DNA from: a virus
IMG/VR virus record: IMGVR_UViG_3300021142_000013
Location: 38,075 to 102,074 of that record
Reading direction: 5' to 3' (one strand)
Length of the DNA stretch: 64,000 bases
Part shown: positions 26,322 through 33,970 of the stretch, piece by piece
Layout of the letters: each line of letters begins with the position of its first letter
Position numbering within the stretch: position 1 is the first letter of the stretch
Notes under the pieces: model-generated
The model's database searches: none
Told to the model about the DNA's origin: nothing
What the model saw: only the letters and a program-made list of their open reading frames with translations
Translations under genes and position numbers: made by a program

Positions 26322-27122
26322 ATGCTAAATACAAATAGATATTATTTTAATAGTCCTGCTATTGTATCAGCATATGATACTGATGCCGTTACATATTTTA
26401 ATGCCGTTGCATTAGCTACCACAGCATTATCTACTACTGTAAAAGGTTATATAAATACATTAGTTTTAGTAGCTAAAGCACATGGTTGGTGGACAGGTTC
26501 TATTGCAATATATCCTGTACCTAATACAGATCCATTGGCTTGTGCTATTAATTTAAGAACTCCTGGAACATATAATTTGACATTACATAATTCTCCTACT
26601 ATAACAAGTAGCGGTATAACTTGGAATGGTACAAGTCAATATGCTCAAACAGGGTTAAATGCCAGTACTAATCTTACGGTTGACAACGTATCTTTTACAT
26701 ACTATACCCCAAGCACTACTTCGTCATCAAATGGGGCAGATATAGGATGCTATGATGGTACTAATGGAGATGAATTATGGATTCAATCTTTTGGTAGTAC
26801 TACAACAAATATGAATACCGCAAACGGGGTTATTTTTACCAATGCTGTAATAAAAGGTTTATATATAGCAAGTAGAGTTTCTTCTACAGATGAAAGACTT
26901 TATATAGGTGGTGTACAAAAGGGCTCAACTTACACAACGTCTTCTGGTAGTACAAAACCGAATTTAGAAATTTATTTAGGTTGTGATAATCAATCTGGGG
27001 CTCCATCAAATTATGTAGATAGAACTTGCGGATATGCTGATATTGGAGGAGGAGTTAATAGTACATTAGCTGCGACAAAATCAACAGATATACAAACTTA
27101 TTTAACATCAATAGGTAGATAA
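26322..27122 (+). CDS. Tail fibre protein with LamG/concanavalin-like domain
   Basis: In this 266-residue protein, residues 85-250 look like a concanavalin A-like (LamG) beta-sandwich. Markers are ITWNGTSQYAQTGLN at the domain start, then VSFTYYTP, LYIGGVQKGS and NLEIYLGCDN in the strands, and GGGVNSTLAATKSTDIQTY near the end. The N-terminal 70 residues are helical (YFNAVALATTALSTTVKGYI) and may join the fibre. Such domains usually bind carbohydrates. Together with the polyglycine adhesin it points to recognition of a host capsule or surface polysaccharide. Confidence 0.65.
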   Translation: MLNTNRYYFNSPAIVSAYDTDAVTYFNAVALATTALSTTVKGYINTLVLVAKAHGWWTGSIAIYPVPNTDPLACAINLRTPGTYNLTLHNSPTITSSGITWNGTSQYAQTGLNASTNLTVDNVSFTYYTPSTTSSSNGADIGCYDGTNGDELWIQSFGSTTTNMNTANGVIFTNAVIKGLYIASRVSSTDERLYIGGVQKGSTYTTSSGSTKPNLEIYLGCDNQSGAPSNYVDRTCGYADIGGGVNSTLAATKSTDIQTYLTSIGR

Positions 27123-27138
27123 AATTAAAAAACTAAAT

Positions 27139-27918
27139 ATGAATATTGCTCTTATATGTTGTACTTATAATCGTTATACTTGTTTAAAAAGAGCAATTAA
27201 ATGCTTTTTAGATCAAGAAATAGAAGATAACAAAGCAACATTATTAATATATAATAGTAGTAATATTCCAATTATATTAGGAGAATTTATAATTCCTTCA
27301 AATAAGAAGATAGTTATTGTAAATAATACAAAAGATGCTAAAACAGGAGAAGATTATACTTCAGTAGGTGCTAAATACAATGATGCGATTAATTATGCAA
27401 AAACATGGTTAGGAGATTTTGATTTATTTAATTCCTGGGATGATGATGATTTGCGATTGTCTTATTTTATACAAGATGGTATACAAGGAATAACTAAAGC
27501 ACATCTACAAGGAAAGAAAGCATTTAAACCCAAATATTCTTATTTTAAATATAATGGAAATATTGGATTAGCAAGTAATGTAATGGAACCTTCTATATTT
27601 GTTGATTTTCAGCATATTGTAGAGAATGGATTTCTAGAAAACTCTGTGAAATATCACGATGGATGGTTGTTACCTTTAGTTGAGAAGAATGAAATCTTAG
27701 TAGAAAATACAAGAAGTTCTTTTATATACGATTGGTCTGGAGAGATTCCTGTATATAAAATGAGTGGAAGAGGCGAAGATACTCAACAAAATTTTGTAAT
27801 GCATAAAAACAGCTCTGTTGATACAGGTAATAATGTACCAATACTTCCTATAACAGATGAAGAAATGCAGAGGTATTACAAAGAAATTGAATTTTTAGAA
27901 GTAAACCAAACAAATTAA
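27139..27918 (+). CDS. Family 2-like glycosyltransferase
   Basis: The 259-residue protein starts with a GT-A nucleotide-binding unit (IALICCTYNRYTCLKRAI). Near residue 100 it has FNSWDDDDLRLSYF, the DxD-type metal site of family 2 transferases. This fold transfers a sugar from a nucleotide sugar. There is no membrane segment. The gene directly follows the tail adhesins and precedes another glycosyltransferase, which suits sugar decoration of virion proteins or of the host surface; the acceptor is not known. Confidence 0.7.
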   Translation: MNIALICCTYNRYTCLKRAIKCFLDQEIEDNKATLLIYNSSNIPIILGEFIIPSNKKIVIVNNTKDAKTGEDYTSVGAKYNDAINYAKTWLGDFDLFNSWDDDDLRLSYFIQDGIQGITKAHLQGKKAFKPKYSYFKYNGNIGLASNVMEPSIFVDFQHIVENGFLENSVKYHDGWLLPLVEKNEILVENTRSSFIYDWSGEIPVYKMSGRGEDTQQNFVMHKNSSVDTGNNVPILPITDEEMQRYYKEIEFLEVNQTN

Positions 27919-27925
27919 ATATATA

Positions 27926-28951
27926 ATGAAACCAATTTTTTTAACGATTGTTCCCGATGATAATACTTTCGTCTGGGAATTAGAAGTACATCTGCAAAAT
28001 ATTTTAAATAAAGGTTATGATAATACAGTACATTGCCTTATATTTAGACCTATTATTAGAAGTACTTGGAATCCAAATATTCTTAAATTAGAAGAAAAAT
28101 TTAAAAATACAAATATTAAGTTTTTTTATTATGAAGGAGATGCTAAATTACAACAAGATACTTCGTTAATAGATTATATACCTCTATTAAGAATTTATAG
28201 TTTAATAAAGCATTTTGAAAAATATCCTGAGTTATCTAAAGAATCTATTTATTATAATGATAGCGATACTTTATGGGTAAAAAAATTGGATTTCTCTAGA
28301 TTTACAAACGATGATATTTGTTATCTTTCAGATACTTCCAGTTATTTAAATTTACAATATTTAGACAATAAAATAAACGATTGTTTACCAGAAAAGAAAC
28401 AAGAATTAATAGATTTTAAATCTGTAGATAAACTTTTTCAACTTTGTGGTATTTCTCGTGAAATTGTAGAAAATAATAACTTAGGTACAGGTGGAGCGCA
28501 GTATTTATTAAAACCAGGATTAACTAAAGAGTTTTGGGAAAGTGTATATAAAGATTGTATTGTTATTCGTTCTTTTTTAAAAATAGTTAATAAACAATTT
28601 TTTAAAGACGAGAATAATGGATATCAGTCTTATTGTTCTGATATGTGGTCCTTATTATGGAATTTATGGAAATTCGGTTATAAGACAGAATGTCCTGAAG
28701 AAATGAATTTTGCATGGGCTCCAGATAAAATATCTAAGTTAAAACAAGTTTATATATATCATAATGCAGGAGTATCCGCAAATACCATGCTGATAGAAGG
28801 AATCCCAACAAAACTATTTAATAAAATCAAATATCGTAATAATATAACTTCACCACATAAAAACGTAGCAGATATAGTAGATGTTTCACAGAACTATTGT
28901 AGTTATTTTTATGTAATGAATCTTATTAATATACAAAATCCCGTATTCTAA
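27926..28951 (+). CDS. GT-A-type glycosyltransferase
   Basis: The 341-residue protein has SIYYNDSDTLWVKKLDF near residue 110, a DxD-type motif after a hydrophobic strand, as in GT-A transferases. It also has a late acceptor-side region (NNNLGTGGAQYLLKPG) and a His near the C-terminal end (VYIYHNAGVS). I read it as a sugar transferase. Only the fold class is supported, not a family. It is separated from the preceding transferase by 7 bases and its stop overlaps the next ATG (TAATG). Confidence 0.6.
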   Translation: MKPIFLTIVPDDNTFVWELEVHLQNILNKGYDNTVHCLIFRPIIRSTWNPNILKLEEKFKNTNIKFFYYEGDAKLQQDTSLIDYIPLLRIYSLIKHFEKYPELSKESIYYNDSDTLWVKKLDFSRFTNDDICYLSDTSSYLNLQYLDNKINDCLPEKKQELIDFKSVDKLFQLCGISREIVENNNLGTGGAQYLLKPGLTKEFWESVYKDCIVIRSFLKIVNKQFFKDENNGYQSYCSDMWSLLWNLWKFGYKTECPEEMNFAWAPDKISKLKQVYIYHNAGVSANTMLIEGIPTKLFNKIKYRNNITSPHKNVADIVDVSQNYCSYFYVMNLINIQNPVF

Positions 28952-29136
28952 TGAGAAATATACCAAGCGTAGCAGAACAACATATCCGAGAGGATATTGG
29001 TAATATAAAAAATACAGATCATAAAGTCAAATGTTTTCATCAACTTGACTTATATCTTGCAGCAGACCTGCAGTTTTTAGACTTATCTAGTGATTTACAA
29101 GAAATCATACTGTCTCATATATTTGAGCAGGAATAA
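28951..29136 (+). CDS. Hypothetical small protein, 61 residues
   Basis: I do not recognise this protein. It is a short, charged, mostly helical sequence (SVAEQHIREDIGNIKNTDHK) without membrane segment. The ATG overlaps the stop of the glycosyltransferase gene, which supports real translation. It may be an accessory of the preceding enzymes. Confidence 0.45.
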   Translation: MRNIPSVAEQHIREDIGNIKNTDHKVKCFHQLDLYLAADLQFLDLSSDLQEIILSHIFEQE

Positions 29137-29165
29137 TGTATTTTTAACCTTAAAATAGAATTAAA

Positions 29166-29672
29166 ATGGCTTTTACAAACAAAAGAAATCCTCGTCTAAG
29201 ATTGTTCCAGAAATACGATAAAAACAATCAGGCAATACCTAGTTCAAGTGTATTGCGTTATCACATTCCTAAAGATGGTAAATGGAAAGATATTTCTATT
29301 TATAACGATCTTTGTTGCATAACAACAGAAGATTGTGGTGGTAATATTTATGTTGTATTTGAAAATGCTAGTACAAATGGTCAGACCATTACTGGTATAA
29401 GTTTTCCAGATTTTACTCCTACTATAACTCCTATTGCGTTAGGTGGTCTTTATGTAGTAGCCGTTCCTAAATCTACAACTAGTGTAACTATAACAGTAAA
29501 CCCTAATGGACATACTATAGCTGCTGCTAGTAGTGCTACATCAGTAGGTACTGGTACTGCGTCACCTGCTTGTCAGGCTGCTGGTGCAGGTAATCAGTAT
29601 ACATTCACCCTTGCAGGAAACGCTTGTGATACATTTTTAATACAATTACTTAATGTAACTACTTGTTCATAA
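29166..29672 (+). CDS. Putative virion structural protein, 168 residues
   Basis: The sequence is Thr/Ser/Gly-rich and beta-like, with an N-terminal basic stretch (NKRNPRLRLFQKYDKNNQ) and alternating strands (VYVVFENASTNGQTITGISF), a composition like that of the tail genes upstream. Five Cys are scattered through it. No enzyme motif is visible. It lies just before the probable lysis genes. A virion or decoration role is inferred from composition and place. Confidence 0.5.
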   Translation: MAFTNKRNPRLRLFQKYDKNNQAIPSSSVLRYHIPKDGKWKDISIYNDLCCITTEDCGGNIYVVFENASTNGQTITGISFPDFTPTITPIALGGLYVVAVPKSTTSVTITVNPNGHTIAAASSATSVGTGTASPACQAAGAGNQYTFTLAGNACDTFLIQLLNVTTCS

Positions 29673-29872
29673 TGAAAAATAATAATATTTTGGAACTATC
29701 ACAACAGCCAGACGACTTGCGAACAGGAACTACTATATTATTAGTGTCATTACTATCTGATTTGATTCATTATATAACAGAATCAAATATAACCTTTTTT
29801 CTATCTTCAACGGTAGCAATAATGGCTATAATATATTATTTTGTTATGATAAGAAAGAATTGGAAAAAATAA
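29672..29872 (+). CDS. Small membrane protein, holin candidate
   Basis: The 66-residue product from the ATG at 29672 (TAATG overlap with the upstream stop) has two hydrophobic segments, TTILLVSLLSDLIHYI and FFLSSTVAIMAIIYYFVMI. They are joined by a short turn and end in the basic tail RKNWKK. Two membrane segments, small size and a basic C-terminus are class II holin features. The next gene encodes a membrane-anchored protein, as in lysis cassettes. No endolysin was recognised nearby, so the call is tentative. A TTG at 29663 would add three residues. Confidence 0.5.
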   Translation: MKNNNILELSQQPDDLRTGTTILLVSLLSDLIHYITESNITFFLSSTVAIMAIIYYFVMIRKNWKK

Positions 29873-29891
29873 TGAATTAAAAACCAAAAAT

Positions 29892-30551
29892 ATGAATTTT
29901 ATCAAAGAATATTGGGCTAGTATGTTGTTATATCTAGCCCTTCTTTTACTTTTTGTGATTTCAATAGAAGTAAAAACATGTAAAACATACATTAAACCTG
30001 TATCTTTACAATTACAAGCTCCTATAAAGCAGTTTAAAGACCCTTCAGGTGCTCAACATTCAATTGTAAACTTGCAAGAGACTACAAGTATGCAAAATAT
30101 AATAGATTCGCTTAAATTAGCTCTAAAAGCTAAAAAAGTGCAAACTGTTATAAGAACTGTTGTACAAATAGATACTGTATTTCAAAATTTACCTGTTTAC
30201 ATAGATACTACTACAGGTGAAATTAGCACAGATAAACATGATGATTATATAGATATAACGGTCGCAATAAATCTAAAAAACAAAATGTCTAGTATAGGAC
30301 TTGTTTCAATAGATACTTTAACGCAAGTTATAGAAAAGAAAAAACACTGGTTTAAAGCCAATGAATTATTTATAGAAAATATTAACAAGAATCCTTACAA
30401 TCATATTGTAGCAGGAAACGCTATAACTCTAAAAGAACCTAAAGTATTATTTACAGTAGGACCTGCTCTAATCTATAATCCTTTTACAAGTAGAGTAGAT
30501 CTTGGTATAGGAATTACGTATAATTTATTTTCAATAAAAGCCAAAAAATGA
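29892..30551 (+). CDS. Membrane-anchored protein, possible spanin-like lysis component
   Basis: The 219-residue protein has an N-terminal membrane segment (MLLYLALLLLFVISI) after a short charged start. A long soluble region with a helical stretch (LKLALKAKKVQTVIRTVVQ) follows, and then a beta-rich C-terminus (VLFTVGPALIYNPF). The N-in, C-out layout and position next to the holin candidate fit an inner-membrane spanin or cell-wall-facing anchor. I see no catalytic residues. It overlaps the next gene by four bases. The assignment is by context only. Confidence 0.45.
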   Translation: MNFIKEYWASMLLYLALLLLFVISIEVKTCKTYIKPVSLQLQAPIKQFKDPSGAQHSIVNLQETTSMQNIIDSLKLALKAKKVQTVIRTVVQIDTVFQNLPVYIDTTTGEISTDKHDDYIDITVAINLKNKMSSIGLVSIDTLTQVIEKKKHWFKANELFIENINKNPYNHIVAGNAITLKEPKVLFTVGPALIYNPFTSRVDLGIGITYNLFSIKAKK

Positions 30552-30835
30552 AAATAAAGTCAAATATTGCCAGTATGCTTACTGACAATTCATATCTTTA
30601 TCTTGAATTTATTAAATGTGTTTGTGTTTATTCTGATCCAGGCGCAGATTTAGAAATAAATAAAAAAGAAGATTTTATAGGAATAACTATAAAACCATCT
30701 GATCCTATTTTTAAACAAGATATTATAAGAAATGTACTTGGGCTACATCATCTACTAGGAATCAAAATAGTATTCAGTAGTTCATTAGCAATACAGAAAA
30801 ATATATTTTTTACAGTAAATTTGGTAAATTCGTAA
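30548..30835 (+). CDS. Hypothetical protein, 95 residues
   Basis: I do not recognise this protein. It is mixed alpha/beta with an ATG overlapping the preceding stop (ATGA). The 3' end overlaps the upstream box of the promoter for the next gene, so this is the last gene of the long plus-strand operon before a new transcript starts. Confidence 0.45.
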   Translation: MKIKSNIASMLTDNSYLYLEFIKCVCVYSDPGADLEINKKEDFIGITIKPSDPIFKQDIIRNVLGLHHLLGIKIVFSSSLAIQKNIFFTVNLVNS

Positions 30836-30851
30836 ATTTGTTGTACATTTG
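30820..30851 (+). promoter_or_regulatory. Bacteroidetes-type promoter
   Basis: TTTG at 30820-30823, 20 bases, then TACATTTG at 30844-30851, a perfect match to TTTG-N20-TAnnTTTG. The ATG of the following gene is 16 bases after the box, so the leader is only about 9 bases. Confidence 0.8.
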
Positions 30852-30866
30852 TAGAAATTAATAAAT

Positions 30867-31124
30867 ATGCCAGAAGATAAACCAAAATTTGTACCAGGTA
30901 CTAAGTATACTTGGGAACCTACTGCTCAAATAGTAATGACTGGAGCAGAATTCAATATCCTTTATAATCATTTAAAGCAAATTATGCAAGGACAAACTAA
31001 TCAAATTCAAATGGCTCTTATGATAGCTGATATATTTGGATTAGGTCAGTTTATATTAGAGCGTAACATTGAAAATGGTATTATTATACCAGAAACACAA
31101 CCAGAAGTAGTACAAGAAAGTTAA
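30867..31124 (+). CDS. Small protein in its own promoter-terminator cassette (paralogue of the gene at 40112)
   Basis: This 85-residue protein of unknown function contains TWEPTAQIVMTG followed by amphipathic helices (FNILYNHLKQIMQGQTNQI). The motif W-E-x-x-A-x-I-x-x-T-G is shared with the product at 40112-40381 (IWEDNAKIEVTG), and both are 85-89 residues with an acidic C-terminus. It has a perfect promoter immediately upstream and a strong terminator downstream, so it forms a single-gene unit at the point where the two arms converge. A small virion or regulatory protein made in quantity is possible. Confidence 0.6.
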   Translation: MPEDKPKFVPGTKYTWEPTAQIVMTGAEFNILYNHLKQIMQGQTNQIQMALMIADIFGLGQFILERNIENGIIIPETQPEVVQES

Positions 31125-31149
31125 TCACCTTCGCTGCATCATAAAAATT

Positions 31150-31175
31150 AAGCCCTGTTTCTACAGGGCTTTTTT
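31150..31175 (+). terminator. Intrinsic terminator between convergent arms
   Basis: AGCCCTG (31151-31157), loop, CAGGGCT (31164-31170), then a T tract. On the minus strand an A/T-rich tract also flanks the stem, so it may stop transcripts arriving from both sides. It separates the last plus-strand gene from the end of the minus-strand operon. Confidence 0.85.
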
Positions 31176-31201
31176 ATTTTTCACAATTAAACAAGAAGTA
31201 T

Positions 31202-31528
31202 TTATACAGATTCTCCTATATGGATATCTGTTTCAATGTTCTTTTTAGGTTTTCCTGTCTTGAAAATATCAAGAAAACGAGAAGTATCTTCTGCATCTAA
31301 ATGAATTTCTGAACATACCTGCACTTTACGTTTTTCCAAACGTACTGCTTGAGCTTTATTAGTTTTCATTGGTACAGGAATTTCACGAATATCTTCATGA
31401 AAATCATCAAGAAGTATTACAGATTCTCCTTTTTCTAAACCAAATAGACGAATTACGTAATCTAAATTAAAAGCATCCGTAAAGACTTCATCTCCTTCTT
31501 TACGATTGTACACAAACAAATTAGGCAT
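31202..31528 (-). CDS. Hypothetical protein, 108 residues
   Basis: I do not recognise this protein. It has a beta-rich start (MPNLFVYNRKEGDEVFTDAF), acidic patches (VILLDDFHEDIREIP) and a Lys-rich end. It has no signal peptide or membrane segment. It overlaps the preceding membrane protein gene by eight bases and is the last gene of its transcript. Confidence 0.5.
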   Translation of the reverse strand: MPNLFVYNRKEGDEVFTDAFNLDYVIRLFGLEKGESVILLDDFHEDIREIPVPMKTNKAQAVRLEKRKVQVCSEIHLDAEDTSRFLDIFKTGKPKKNIETDIHIGESV

Positions 31529-31727
31529 TTAGATCTTTTTTAACGTTAGAAATTGTTGCTTTAATGTCTGCAACGTGATTGTTCAAATTTGTATCCAAAT
31601 TATCTACTTTAGTAGTAGTCGCATCAATTTTAGCTGCTATCTTCTGAGATAATTTACCGTTCTTATAAACCATTACAAGAATCCAAAATAAAGATGTAGC
31701 CAACGCTACAATAACATTTGTTACCAT
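31521..31727 (-). CDS. Small membrane-anchored coiled-coil protein
   Basis: This 68-residue protein has one N-terminal membrane segment (VIVALATSLFWILVMVY), a basic patch (KNGKLSQK) and a heptad-like coiled coil (IDATTTKVDNLDTNLNNHV). The layout resembles small phage membrane proteins related to the DUF1515/XhlA type, but no family is certain. It is the first gene after the promoter at 31746-31777. Confidence 0.55.
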   Translation of the reverse strand: MVTNVIVALATSLFWILVMVYKNGKLSQKIAAKIDATTTKVDNLDTNLNNHVADIKATISNVKKDLNA

Positions 31728-31745
31728 GAGTTTAATTAATTTTTA

Positions 31746-31777
31746 CAAATTTACAAATAAAATTTCATTTTACCAAA
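31746..31777 (-). promoter_or_regulatory. Bacteroidetes-type promoter
   Basis: Read on the minus strand: TTTG (31777-31774), 20 bases, then TAAATTTG (31753-31746), a perfect match. The ATG at 31727 follows 19 bases after the box. Confidence 0.8.
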
Positions 31778-31778
31778 T

Positions 31779-32114
31779 TTAATCACAGATATATTCTTCT
31801 TCCATATCTTCCCACGGTTCTTTAGTTACTAAGTAACCCATTCTATTTATCCAATGATATCCTGTTACAATATACATATTTCCATCATCTCCATCTAATA
31901 TAGTCCATACATTATTAGGAAAGACTTTTGCTTTTTCTAATACATATTTACCTTCTTCGCCAAAAGTTTCATACATTCCTCCTTCAAAAGGTGCTATATC
32001 TTGAAAATTTTTGATATCTTTTTTATCTTTTGCATACTTCTTTACAAGGATTTGATTAGGTTCTACTGTATATTTCTTAAAGAATATATCATCTGAAGGA
32101 ACTTTTCTATTCAT
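31779..32114 (-). CDS. Hypothetical protein, 111 residues
   Basis: I do not recognise this protein. It is an acidic sequence with YETFGEEGKYVLEKAKVF and a C-terminal Trp/Glu-rich stretch (PWEDMEEEYICD). It overlaps the upstream gene by eight bases. Single-domain size and acidic charge would suit a host-interacting early protein, but nothing specific supports that. Confidence 0.5.
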   Translation of the reverse strand: MNRKVPSDDIFFKKYTVEPNQILVKKYAKDKKDIKNFQDIAPFEGGMYETFGEEGKYVLEKAKVFPNNVWTILDGDDGNMYIVTGYHWINRMGYLVTKEPWEDMEEEYICD

Positions 32115-32331
32115 TTTCTAATTCTTTTAATATATTTAACAATTCGGCAGAATTCAACTTACATATTTCACAAGGAATAAGAAAATTTATTAAATATTGC
32201 TCATCTTCAAAGGAAATTCCACATTTTACTTCACCTTCTGCATTATTCCTCCAAAAATGATATTTAATTGCTACTAAAATCCTCATTTTAACGTTCTCGT
32301 ACAATCTATTTAACTCGATACTATTCTTCAC
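32107..32331 (-). CDS. Hypothetical protein, 74 residues
   Basis: I do not recognise this protein. It is a short helical protein (LYENVKMRILVAIKYHFWRN) with two CxxC-like cysteines near the end (PCEICKLNSAE), too few for a sure zinc site. It overlaps genes on both sides within the operon. Confidence 0.45.
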   Translation of the reverse strand: MKNSIELNRLYENVKMRILVAIKYHFWRNNAEGEVKCGISFEDEQYLINFLIPCEICKLNSAELLNILKELENE

Positions 32332-32764
32332 GATATTTCCATTTAAAAGTAAAACAATCTTGATCTGCGTCTTTAGATTTTTTATAGTTATTGATATAAC
32401 TTTGAATATTAGTAGCTCCCATTGGATTAAATGAGTGTACTGCTATTTTTGTATCCTTTAAGGAAATATTATTTTCTTCACAAAATACACATAACCATTT
32501 AGCACAATCCATGCCTGTTTTCTCTTTAAACTTAGAATACATTATAGGAGAACCTAAAGGCTTCATTTGGTAATCTGTATAGTGCTCTGTCGAGAGATCG
32601 TGATCTAGCGATAATAATTTAGGTAATTCTTTATGATTACCGTAGAAAGTAGTTATAAATTCTACAAATTCGTTGTAACTTCTAACTGTATACCATTCAT
32701 CTATATATCGTGGTTTTTCATCTATAATTCGCACATCATCTAAAAATAATCCGATTCTATTCAT
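32321..32764 (-). CDS. cREC-type (cyclic-phosphate processing receiver-like) protein
   Basis: The 147-residue protein starts with IGLFLDDVR. It has LLSLDHDLST near residue 52, GMDCAKWLCVF, and a C-terminal VHSFNPMGATNIQSYINNY. This set is the signature of the cREC family, a receiver-like fold with a conserved Asp-Asp and His. That family has been predicted from domain associations to act on cyclic phosphate ends of RNA or nucleotides; its biochemistry is not well established. In a phage this could serve RNA-end repair or disarm cyclic-nucleotide signalling. No RNA ligase is recognised nearby. It overlaps both neighbours. Confidence 0.7.
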   Translation of the reverse strand: MNRIGLFLDDVRIIDEKPRYIDEWYTVRSYNEFVEFITTFYGNHKELPKLLSLDHDLSTEHYTDYQMKPLGSPIMYSKFKEKTGMDCAKWLCVFCEENNISLKDTKIAVHSFNPMGATNIQSYINNYKKSKDADQDCFTFKWKYREE

Positions 32765-33020
32765 TTACAACCTCCAATTTAATACAGTCTTCTTCTATAG
32801 TTATGTTTTTAACTATATTTCCTTTTAATTCTTTGCCAAAACCTCCTAAATCTTCTCCTTTTCTTATCCAAGGACCTCCTGAAGGATCTATTCCTACAAT
32901 TTTATCATTATCATTGGTAGTTACTTGCAAAAAGTCTAATAAATAACCTCTCATAATAACAAAACTGCCTTCCTTTTCAAAAGTAATTTTATCTTTATAT
33001 CTATTTATATATGTTACCAT
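32757..33020 (-). CDS. Hypothetical protein, 87 residues
   Basis: I do not recognise this protein. It is a small beta-rich sequence (YKDKITFEKEGSFVIMRGYL and a Gly-rich GIDPSGGPWIRKGEDLGGF). It has no signal peptide. It overlaps the cREC gene by eight bases, so the two are probably translated together. Confidence 0.5.
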   Translation of the reverse strand: MVTYINRYKDKITFEKEGSFVIMRGYLLDFLQVTTNDNDKIVGIDPSGGPWIRKGEDLGGFGKELKGNIVKNITIEEDCIKLEVVNE

Positions 33021-33079
33021 AATGTATATTTTTCTTTTGCTCTAAACTATAAAAGGTAATAAATTTATTCTACGTTCAC

Positions 33080-33658
33080 TTATAATTGTATTATTTTTGT
33101 TATAGGATGAATTTCCCAAACGGTATGTCGCCAAAGATTACCTTTGCCATTATCTATAGTAGAGTTAGCTTTATGTTCATCATCTCTAAATAGATATCCA
33201 CATACTCGTACATGTTTCCCTACTAGTTTCTTTAAATCATTTGTTGTTCCTAGTATAGATTTAAATCTAGGAGTTGCTTCTACTATTATTGCGTTTGCTT
33301 TATTAGTTTCATTAGAATCTTTTACTATATAAATATGCGTATCTTTATATATAGAACTATGGCAATTACAACTTTCTAAACCACCATCCTGTATTTCAAG
33401 TATATATCCATCTAAATATACAGAAGTATCCCAAGTCATATTATTAGTAACAGTAAGAGAAGCCATATCATCAAACTTTATCTCTGTATACCTATAATTA
33501 CTTATAGTAGAGCTTCTATTTTTGCAGGAATCTACAAATTTATGATGATTTGCTGCAACAGTATTGCCTTTAGTGTCTCCATATATAGAACAAGTATTCC
33601 CTGTTTGAGAGAATACTTGATTACTACATAATAGAATTAATATTATTAATTTTTTCAT
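33080..33658 (-). CDS. Exported OB-fold-like protein
   Basis: The 192-residue protein starts with a Sec signal peptide (MKKLIILILLCSNQVFSQ). The mature part has YLDGYILEIQDGGLESCNCH, DTHIYIV, IIVEATPR, GKHVRVCGYLFRDDEHKAN and a C-terminal WRHTVWEIHPITKI. I recognise this as a family of small exported bacterial proteins whose strand pattern suggests an OB fold; its function is unknown. Export means it acts in the host periplasm, perhaps changing the envelope. It is followed directly by another exported protein. Confidence 0.6.
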   Translation of the reverse strand: MKKLIILILLCSNQVFSQTGNTCSIYGDTKGNTVAANHHKFVDSCKNRSSTISNYRYTEIKFDDMASLTVTNNMTWDTSVYLDGYILEIQDGGLESCNCHSSIYKDTHIYIVKDSNETNKANAIIVEATPRFKSILGTTNDLKKLVGKHVRVCGYLFRDDEHKANSTIDNGKGNLWRHTVWEIHPITKIIQL

Positions 33659-33970
33659 TTATTTAGATTTTTCTATGATATTCCAAATATAATATTTATT
33701 ATCTAATTTATTGTAAAACATATCATAGTAGGATATTATATATGAAATATCATATCCTACTGTTTTATAAACCATATATCCTTGTATAGCTAGTACTAAA
33801 TGTGTATTAAACACGGTATCTTTCTCAGATACCATGAACCAGCATTTAATTGTATCTAGTTTTATACAAGTACGAATACTATAAATAGTATCTGTTGAAA
33901 ATATTTTAGAAGGTTGCGCAAAACAAGTATTACATATTAATACTAATATTAATGTATATATTATTTTCAT
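33659..33970 (-). CDS. Small exported protein
   Basis: The 103-residue protein has an N-terminal signal peptide (MKIIYTLILVLICNTCFAQ), likely cut before or after the Gln, and a Tyr-rich beta-like mature part. I do not recognise the family. It lies between the MazZ-HAD fusion (four-base overlap) and the exported OB-like protein, with one base between the two exported genes. Confidence 0.55.
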   Translation of the reverse strand: MKIIYTLILVLICNTCFAQPSKIFSTDTIYSIRTCIKLDTIKCWFMVSEKDTVFNTHLVLAIQGYMVYKTVGYDISYIISYYDMFYNKLDNKYYIWNIIEKSK

